Positions 57,960-64,000 of a stretch of DNA of 64,000 bases are shown piece after piece; the stretch's first letter is position 1, and every line of letters starts with the position of its first letter. The position numbers were made by a program, and so were the translations under genes. The notes beneath the pieces are model-generated. The model worked only from the letters and a program-made list of their open reading frames with translations. It was not told the DNA's origin and made no database searches. The DNA is from Phytopythium helicoides (taxonomy: Eukaryota; Oomycota; Peronosporomycetes; Pythiales; Pythiaceae), in NCBI GenBank assembly GCA_024867545.1, contig JANFNE010000018.1, positions 930,001-994,000 of the forward strand. The letters run 5' to 3'.

Positions 57960-58277
57960 ATGCGGTTCCTTCGCCTCCTCGCTCTGCTAAGCCTCGTGCT
58001 GGTGCTGGCGGACGCCGAGCCAGCCGCACACCTTCATCTTCGCGTGGCGGCAGCTGCGAGCACGCCGGTGCCGCAGTGGGGGCAGTGCAAGTGGGAGAAC
58101 AAGGTCATGCCGTGTGCTGCTGGGCTGCAGTGTGCCATCAGCAGCAAGTGGTTCGGCATGTGCGTCGCCAAGGTGGCTGATTTGTGGGAGCAGTGCGCCG
58201 GCAACGGGTGGACGGCCACGTGCAAGCGCGGCAAGTGCGTCAAGCAGGACAACTACTACAGCCAGTGCCGCCCGTAG
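57960..58277 (+). CDS. Small secreted protein with two CBM1 modules (copy B)
   Basis: 105 residues, identical or nearly so to the product of 36535-36852 (signal peptide MRFLRLLALLSLVLVLADA; modules QWGQCKW...WFGMC and LWEQCAGNGWTATC...YYSQC). About 250 bases of upstream DNA are also conserved between the copies. Comparison of the two gives a direct estimate of how recent the duplication is. Confidence 0.87.
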   Translation: MRFLRLLALLSLVLVLADAEPAAHLHLRVAAAASTPVPQWGQCKWENKVMPCAAGLQCAISSKWFGMCVAKVADLWEQCAGNGWTATCKRGKCVKQDNYYSQCRP

Positions 58278-58550
58278 ATATAGGCAAAGTGCAATACATT
58301 CGCAGTTGCTCCAACACTCTACTCGGGTTGTTCAGACATGCCACGACGGGGTCATTGACACGTTCACGATGGACGTGTCAATGACCCCATTTATCCAAAA
58401 GCACTCTCCCTTGGGAGGAGGATGCGATGGGTTCAGAATTGGGACCTCCACATCACTGCACTGCATTGCGCACACATGCGGCGGTCCAATGCAAGTTCAC
58501 TTTTCGATTCTCCTCGAGCAGCAAAACCGGACCAAGCAACCTGACTCAAG

Positions 58551-58888
58551 ATGTACTTCACTCGCGCCCTCGCACTCGTTGCGCTGCTCGTCGCCGCCAC
58601 GGAGGCCGCGCCAGACTCGCATCTGCATCTGCGGGTCTCAGAGGGGGAAGACAAGATGTACAACCGATACGTGGGCGAGTGGGAGCAGTGCCAGTTCGTT
58701 GACAAGGCATACTCATGCAAGGCGGGCTTGATCTGCGCCGTGCAAAGCAAATACTACGGTCAGTGCGTCAAGGCCGTGGCCTGACGCCTGGGGCCAATGC
58801 GCAGGCATGAACTGGAAGGGATCGTGCACGAGCGGCAGCACATGCGTGTACCAGAACGACTGGTACAGCCAGTGCTGTCCCCAAGTGA
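58551..58888 (+). CDS. Small secreted two-CBM1 protein with two single-T insertions (copy of the 35956 gene)
   Basis: Signal peptide [20 protein letters not shown] and the first module (EWEQCQF...KYYGQC) are intact. The frame then reads AVA-stop at 58782-58784 (GCC-TGA-C). In the arm A paralog the same place reads GCC-GAC-GCC-TGG. Skipping the T restores DAWGQCAG...WKGSC...DWYSQC. A second surplus T at 58876 (TGC-T-GTC) must also be skipped to end in the paralog's PK-stop at 58886-58888. So there are exactly two +1 changes, both T in the coding strand. The gene is a pseudogene if the bases are real and unread, or a normal gene if they are assembly insertions. Confidence 0.75.
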
Positions 58889-59314
58889 GCGATCTCTATG
58901 CAAGAGGCGGCGCCAGCAGAAGCTCCCAGCGTTTATAGCGTATAGCGACTTCATGTCAAACCTCTCTAGGTGCAGTTAATCTCCTTTGAAGTTTGTACGC
59001 CTTTCACTGTAGTTGGATTGACTTTCCTGACGCCTCAATCTTCCTCGTATGAAGCGCAGACGCAGATTGCGCAGTCCATGATCGGGAAAATCTACAGCAG
59101 CAAATGTAACTTAGTGACGATGCTTTCGTTTGAGAGTTGATGGTGTTATCGTCTTCACTCACCACCTCGTTTCCACAATGGAAGTGAACACCGTGACGAT
59201 TCGTGCTCGCTGACCGCATGCCAGCCTCTAGAGTGGATACGATATCGATGCAAAAGAAGACTTTCCGCTGGAATCTCGTTCAAGTAGAAAGGATCAACCA
59301 ACCAACACAGCGCC

Positions 59315-59625
59315 ATGAGCTTCATCCTCCAAGTTATAGCGGCACTCTCGATCACCTTGTCGCCACGACGAAAGCAGAAGCTGTCGTTCAACCGAAACTT
59401 CGAGTTGGAGGGAACAGCGAAAAGCTGAGCGGCAAATACAAGGTCGAGTACTCGTGTCAGACGGGCTTGTACTGCAGAGTTCGCAACAATTACTATGGAC
59501 AGTGCGTCAAGGTCGTAGCAGACCTGTGGAACCAGTGTGCCGGCCACTCCTGGCGAGTTCCGTACAAATTGGGCAGTGAATGCGTCGACCACAACCCGTA
59601 GTACAGCCAGTGCGTCCCCAAGTGA
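59315..59625 (+). pseudogene. Decayed CBM1 gene (counterpart of 35130)
   Basis: ATG at 59315 gives MSFILQVIAALSIT, a damaged signal peptide. The frame shifts near 59350 into VATTKAEAVVQPKLRV and then GKYKVEYSCQTGLYC. The WGQCQFID segment of module 1 is deleted. Module 2 is readable (LWNQCAGHSWRV...) but the codon for the first Tyr of NPYYSQC is TAG (59599-59601). Three independent lesions of different kinds make this a genuine pseudogene, unlike the single-base cases. Confidence 0.8.
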
Positions 59626-59823
59626 GCGGCTCCAGCAGCAATGTAGCCATTGCAGTGCGCCAAAGTGTAGCCAAAACCGTAGCCATCATCCCTAAACAAG
59701 TGTATAGTTCTTGCTGCTAACTATTTTCAACATATTTCAGGGCATATCCTTCTTTTATAGTGTTGACCACCTAACTCGAGTACAGAGCTTCCTCGCCACA
59801 TTCTCACTGGGCGTCCAAGGATC

Positions 59824-60492
59824 ATGACTTCCTCCCCGAAGGTGCGGCTCTCGCTCGCTCTGTAGTCGTCCGCCGCTGTATTTGCGTGGCTGTAGCTGTC
59901 CATGCGTGGACAGCGCTCACCAGCAGCTTCTTTTGCGGCCTCTCACGCTCAATTTGGTGCAGAATTGACGTTTTGGCGGCCGATTTTACTGACGCTTGTA
60001 CCTCCTCGTTGGTGGAGCAGAAGGTGTCGATCGACAAGGTGAACGCGGACCTAACGGTAAGCTGCTGCTTCATCTGGTCTCTCTAGGGGTTTTGGCGGTT
60101 GCGAAAGCTCACAAGCGGCTGCAGAACGTGATCGAGCGCATGGACAAGCTGGAGACGTCGGTCAAGACCAGCGCCGCCAAGCTCGACGGCCCCGTTGGCG
60201 GCGTCGAGCTGCGCGACTACCAGCTGCAGCTGCTCGCTCGGCTGCGTGAGATCCGCGGTGCGTTGAACGATGAGCTGGCTGGTGAAAGTGAGGGCGAGCC
60301 ATTGACTGATGTGGCTTGGAACCTGCAGACACGATGCAGAAGGAGGGCTCGTCGATCGAGCAGCTGCGCAAGGAGCGTGACGAGGCCCGTGCCGAGCGCG
60401 ACGCACTCAAGAAGCAGGTTGACAAGCTCAACTACCGTGTGCTCCACCTCAAGCAGCACGTGCCCGTGCCGTCGCCCGCTGACTACGAGTAG
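59824..60492 (+). CDS. Small coiled-coil protein, four exons, function not recognised
   Basis: Proposed exons 59824-59841, 60021-60056, 60125-60281 and 60329-60492 join in frame to 124 residues. Introns of 179, 68 and 47 bases have GT..AG ends; the first has a good TTACTGAC branch site and the second a GTAAGC donor. The product starts MTSSPKK, has amphipathic helices (NVIERMDKLETSVK; YQLQLLARLREIRGALNDEL), a charged coiled coil (EQLRKERDEARAERDALKKQ) and ends KLNYRVLHLKQHV...PADYE. There is no signal peptide or membrane segment. Exon 4 and most of exon 3 are certain; the tiny first exons are inferred from phase and splice signals. Confidence 0.6.
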
Positions 60493-61214
60493 GCTTCGTG
60501 CTCGCATCCGAGTTTTCAATGCAGAAATTGATCTGTTGGTCAGCAGGTGTGATGTCCGGATAACTCACTGCTCACCCCCAGGCCAGGAGCGTCTTGGTGG
60601 TATCTTGGTAGTATCTTGAGTGCTGTGTCAATGATCTTGGTCACATCTCGAGTGCTGTGTCAATGATGCACTCTCCAGCATCTCGCGTGCCGTCCGACGC
60701 CTGCCATTTTGTGTGCTGTCATTGCGAACTGTTGCTGATTGGTCATCACTTCACGTTCATATCTAGCACACACGAGCGTGAAGCCAGCTAGCAGCTTCCA
60801 GCAAATGCATCGCAAGTGGTCCAGTGATCTCGCGAGGTTCCGTCAAACTCGAAAAGATCAGCAATAGGAAAGCGCGGAGAAGGCTCCGTCCGAGAGATTG
60901 AATGATAGAGTGTCCACTTTTCACTATCATTAATATAAACATGATTACGTACACATCTATTTCAATGGGGTATGCTACTACACAACCAACAAGTAGGCGC
61001 ATGGCTTTCCTCGCTGTCATTCCCACATCAGACCAGCTGCGCGCATTTAACGCGCGCCGCAAGGGAAGCCTCGCGTCGCCGCCGCTCTCAGCGCTCAACC
61101 AGCGGGACGTAGAGCTTCACAGGTCGCTTCGCAGCCTTCTGCCGCCTCTTGCGCTGCGATTTGCGGCTTTTGCGGCTTCTTGGGACCATCGGGAGCCCAG
61201 GAAACAGCGGCGGA
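60493..61214. other. Intergenic region, 0.7 kb, with a short direct repeat
   Basis: An 18-base direct repeat lies at 60618-60635 and 60650-60667. The remainder shows no gene; the final part is the UBR gene leader. Confidence 0.5.
60618..60667 (+). repeat. 18-base direct repeat, two copies
   Basis: GAGTGCTGTGTCAATGAT occurs at 60618-60635 and 60650-60667, inside a wider stretch of ATCTTGGT/ATCTTGAG variants starting near 60600. Confidence 0.7.
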
Positions 61215-64000
61215 ATGGACAGCGAGCGGAACGAGTTTCTCTCGCAGCTGCAGCGGGAGGAGGGCCAAGCCGAGGCCGAGACGCGCGTGCTATCACATCT
61301 TCTGACGTTCTTCTGCTCTGCGCGCTCCTCCGACGACGCGGGGGCTCAAAACGATGCAGCAGCGAGCGACGATACCAGTAGGGGCGATCAGCAGACAGAA
61401 GGAACAGGTTCCAGCCGCGCAGATGGAGAAGCTAGCTCCGCAGAGCTCGAGATGATCGAGGAGCTTCTCGCGCTGCCGCAGGAATCGCAAAAGAGCGTGG
61501 TGCAGTCACTGTTCGCCATTCCAGTCGGCGTCCTCAGCGACTTTTCTCCCGTTCTACAGTTCTTCATGCGCGTCATCATCGCGGTGCACGTGCGAGCTGA
61601 GCATTCACAGGTAGAAGTCTCGGATGACTTGGCAGCGTTGAAGAGCAGCCATTCACAGTGCTCGTGGGATGCCAATGGGAGTGTCAGCTGTATCAGTTAC
61701 GAGGTGGAAGAGCGCGGAGACGATGGAGATTCACCTTCACGGTCCAGATCCGTTGTGTTTCGCTTTCCTGCTGCGATTCAAGCCTGTGTGACAGCCAACT
61801 ACGGAAGTGTGAAGCGGCTCAAGTGTGAGGAAGTGTGGCATGGAGACCACATGGCGTATCGCTGCCGCACATGCGGACTCTCGGACTCTAGCTGCATGTG
61901 CCTCGGTTGCTTTGACCCAGACGAGCACGAAGGTCATGACTATCGTGTTTATCGGTGTTCCTCCGGTGGCTGCTGCGATTGCGGCGACCCACTGGCCTGG
62001 AAACCTGACGGATTTTGCAAGAAGCATCGGCAAAACCATGGAAGTGCACGGGTATTTGAGCGGGAGTTGGACGAGCAGGAACGACTCATCGTCGACTTGC
62101 TTGTGAATTCTAACTGTCCGCTTTTGCGTCGAAGTTATGCGAGAGGTGTATTTGTTCTGCCTTCGACCTGCAGGCGGAGGATACGACTCCGATCCGTTCG
62201 GTGGGACTATCGTCCGTTCACTGCCCATTTCTGGAAGACGGCGAAGGCAACTTCTCGCATCTCGTTCAAGGACACCTGAATCGACTAGAGCAGTCGCTCG
62301 GGTGGCTTCAGATGCTGACGATGAGCTGCCTCCATTACCGCAACATCGTTTCAAAGTCATTCTTCGATCCGCTCCCGGCCAAGTTTCAACTGGAGCCAGT
62401 GATCAGTGCTTCTCGAACTACCTCTCGTGTGAAGCTTAATAGCAACAGCACCAGCAGTAGCAGCAATAGCGATGACGCACCACTATCTACGGATTCCAGA
62501 GAAAACAATGACGCTACATCAGAGGACGGTGATTGCAGACTCGTGCCATTGGACGTGTTTCTCAAGGCAGGCGTGCTTTTACCAGTTGACATGTGCGACA
62601 TCCTCGGCGTGCTGTACCTGAAGCTGCTGTTTGACCACGAGTTCAAGCAAAACTACACATGCCACTTTGTGGACTGGTACCCGTACTTCATCGAGGTTTA
62701 CTTGAAAGCGAGCGAAGAGAACAACGAAGACGGGATGCGAAACCTGTCGCGCTTTATTGATCGCCTTTTCTGCCAGCTTTTCCATAGCACAGCGCAACTT
62801 CGAGAGCTTGAGACTGTCTTTGCTAACCGCCATGCACCGCGTCGCCAACGCCGATGGCAACTTCAGCCACCACTACGGCCTGGAGCTTCGTGCGTCGAAT
62901 GGCTGATGTCGTTCTTGCTCGATAAACTCAACAGATTGTTCGAGTCGACGCTACGCTCTGCGTCAATCCATCGCCGCGTGACTGATGAAAGTGGCTCATC
63001 AGTGTCGCTGGTTGTTCACACGATGAAGACAGTCGACTGCGGCCGCAGCGTGTTCAAGAAGCGCATTTACGCAAGGTTATGCTCTGATCTACGAACACTC
63101 TTGGTTCACGAAGAAATCACGGCGCAAGTCATTATTAACTCTTTTTCGTCGTTTGGGGAAAAGCCGGTTTTGCATGAGATGTCACTGTATCGCCAGCTCA
63201 TTCGGACATTCGAATTGCTGCAGCAAATGGATCTTCAGCAGCGCCACGTGCTTCAACATGTTGAGTACGAGTCTCAGAATTGGACGTTTGCATTCGTCGC
63301 AGACTACGAGTTGAAGCTGCTGCTCAGCGCATTTCTTTCAGGGATCCCAGCGTGCTTCTCGGCCGATGTGTGGAAGGCAAGCGAATGCGGGAAATCTGAA
63401 GCTAACACCGTTCCGGGAAGCTTAGGCATAAACCCAGTCCATACAGACCAATTTCAGCCCACTCTGCTGGCAAATGCACTGCTGAAACCACTTCAAGAGG
63501 CATTAGAGTCGTGGGCGCATCAAAACGGAAGCCCAGACTGGGTTGATGGGGATGTTGATGCCGACATAGACCCCCAAGCCAAACTTGCAAGCATGAAGGA
63601 CTTTTACGAACTAAATGTCATCGCTAATAGCAGTGTGAATGCGAAAAGCTTCCACCTGCCGCTGCATCACATGCACGCGTCATTAGTGTACGCACTAAGT
63701 CGAATTGTGCTCCCATCGAATGAAGGCGACTGGCTTCAATTGCTTGGCATTGGCGATAACACACTGAGCGAGTGGTGTAACAATCTCAAGTTCTGGTACT
63801 CTGCAGTTGACCATCCACTTCGAGTCTTGCTATTTTCGCGGGAGATAAAGGCGGGTCTTTGGGTACGGAATGGTAACGTGATGCTGCAACAACTGACACA
63901 TTATCACTCCAAGCACTGGCGGTACTTCGGGCTGCATTCCGATCTGTTTACGTGCCAACTTGCAAGCATCGTAATCCCGTCTGGAGGGTTTACTCGCATG
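61215..64000 (+). CDS. UBR1/UBR2-type N-recognin E3 ubiquitin ligase (3' part outside window)
   Basis: Start MDSERNEFL at 61215. Exon 1 ends at 62102; a 71-base intron (62103-62173, pyrimidine-rich acceptor) joins DLL to AEDTTPIRSVG in frame, and the frame then stays open to the edge. The UBR box is complete (CEEVWHGDHMAYRCRTC, CMCLGCFDPDEHEGHDYRVY, CCDCGDPLAWKPDGFCKKH), with the Cys/His pattern that grips type-1 N-degrons. Further on, SFHLPLHHM and HPLRVLLFSREIKAGLWVRNG are signatures of the central UBR1/2 region. N-recognins ubiquitinate proteins bearing destabilising N-termini. RING and autoinhibitory domains should follow outside the window. Between about 62810 and 62900 an alternative frame (LSLLTAMHRVANADGNFSHHY) looks more protein-like than the open one, so a compensating pair of indels is possible there. 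Confidence 0.88.

Larger units (their letters stand above)
54647..59625. repeat. Arm B of the inverted duplication
   Basis: Reverse-order, reverse-strand copy of 35130-40463: transporter (minus) then three CBM1 genes (plus). The three CBM1 counterparts here are intact (57960), carrying two insertions (58551) and a pseudogene (59315). This gives a gradient of divergence along the arm. Confidence 0.9.

Noticed and set aside
62103..62173. Frame shift in the UBR gene
   Set aside because: A 71-base GT..AG intron with a pyrimidine-rich end joins both sides in frame, so no shift is needed.
1..64000. RXLR or Crinkler effectors, tRNAs, CRISPR arrays
   Set aside because: No RXLR-dEER or LxLFLAK arrangement after a signal peptide was seen, no cloverleaf with intact arms was recognised by eye, and no regularly spaced direct repeats exist.

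Overview
The window is nuclear DNA of an oomycete, most likely Pythium/Phytophthora-like. Introns are short (mostly 47-80 bases) with GTGCGT/GTAAGT donors. Initiator-like TCA(C/T)T...CA(T)TTT motifs sit close upstream of several start codons. Gene content also fits: small secreted CBM1 (cellulose-binding) proteins, a leucine-rich-repeat receptor kinase with one repeat per exon, a stand-alone SPX protein, and genes that look flagellar, as expected of a zoosporic organism. No RXLR effector, tRNA, rRNA or CRISPR array was recognised.

Layout. 1-8 kb: a KH-repeat vigilin-type gene (minus, runs off the left edge), an acyl-protein thioesterase with a signal peptide (minus) and an SPX protein (plus). 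8.4-13 kb: an LRR receptor kinase (minus) between two ~525-base inverted repeats; the right repeat runs into a decayed relative of the same kinase. 13-31 kb: a small basic protein, a ~3,100-residue GAF-like/coiled-coil protein, a coiled-coil protein resembling outer-dynein-arm docking proteins, and a multi-EF-hand protein resembling EFCAB6. The last three look like a flagellar or cytoskeletal neighbourhood (inference). 31-60 kb: an accessory region of secreted and membrane proteins. It holds three members of a cysteine-rich family with a GPI-type C-terminus, eight CBM1 genes, two SLC1-type transporters, two secreted endonuclease/exonuclease/phosphatase (EEP) proteins and an ER glucosidase II alpha gene. 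60-64 kb: a small coiled-coil protein and a UBR1-type N-recognin running off the right edge.

The accessory region has a large inverted duplication. About 5 kb at 35.1-40.5 kb (three CBM1 genes plus the transporter) is repeated in reverse at 54.6-59.6 kb. The repeated intergenic DNA is nearly identical, so the event or a later gene conversion was recent.

The oddest property is reading-frame breakage. Many otherwise conserved genes change frame in mid-gene. I count roughly 22 changes that need one base skipped (+1) against about 5 of the opposite kind. Several +1 changes fall exactly at a stop codon, four of them at NCC-TGA, the arrangement of the antizyme +1 frameshift site. Single-base insertions in the assembly are the simplest explanation, but the bias and the repeated context deserve a direct test against reads and transcripts. 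Genes with frame changes are described as one gene across the change.
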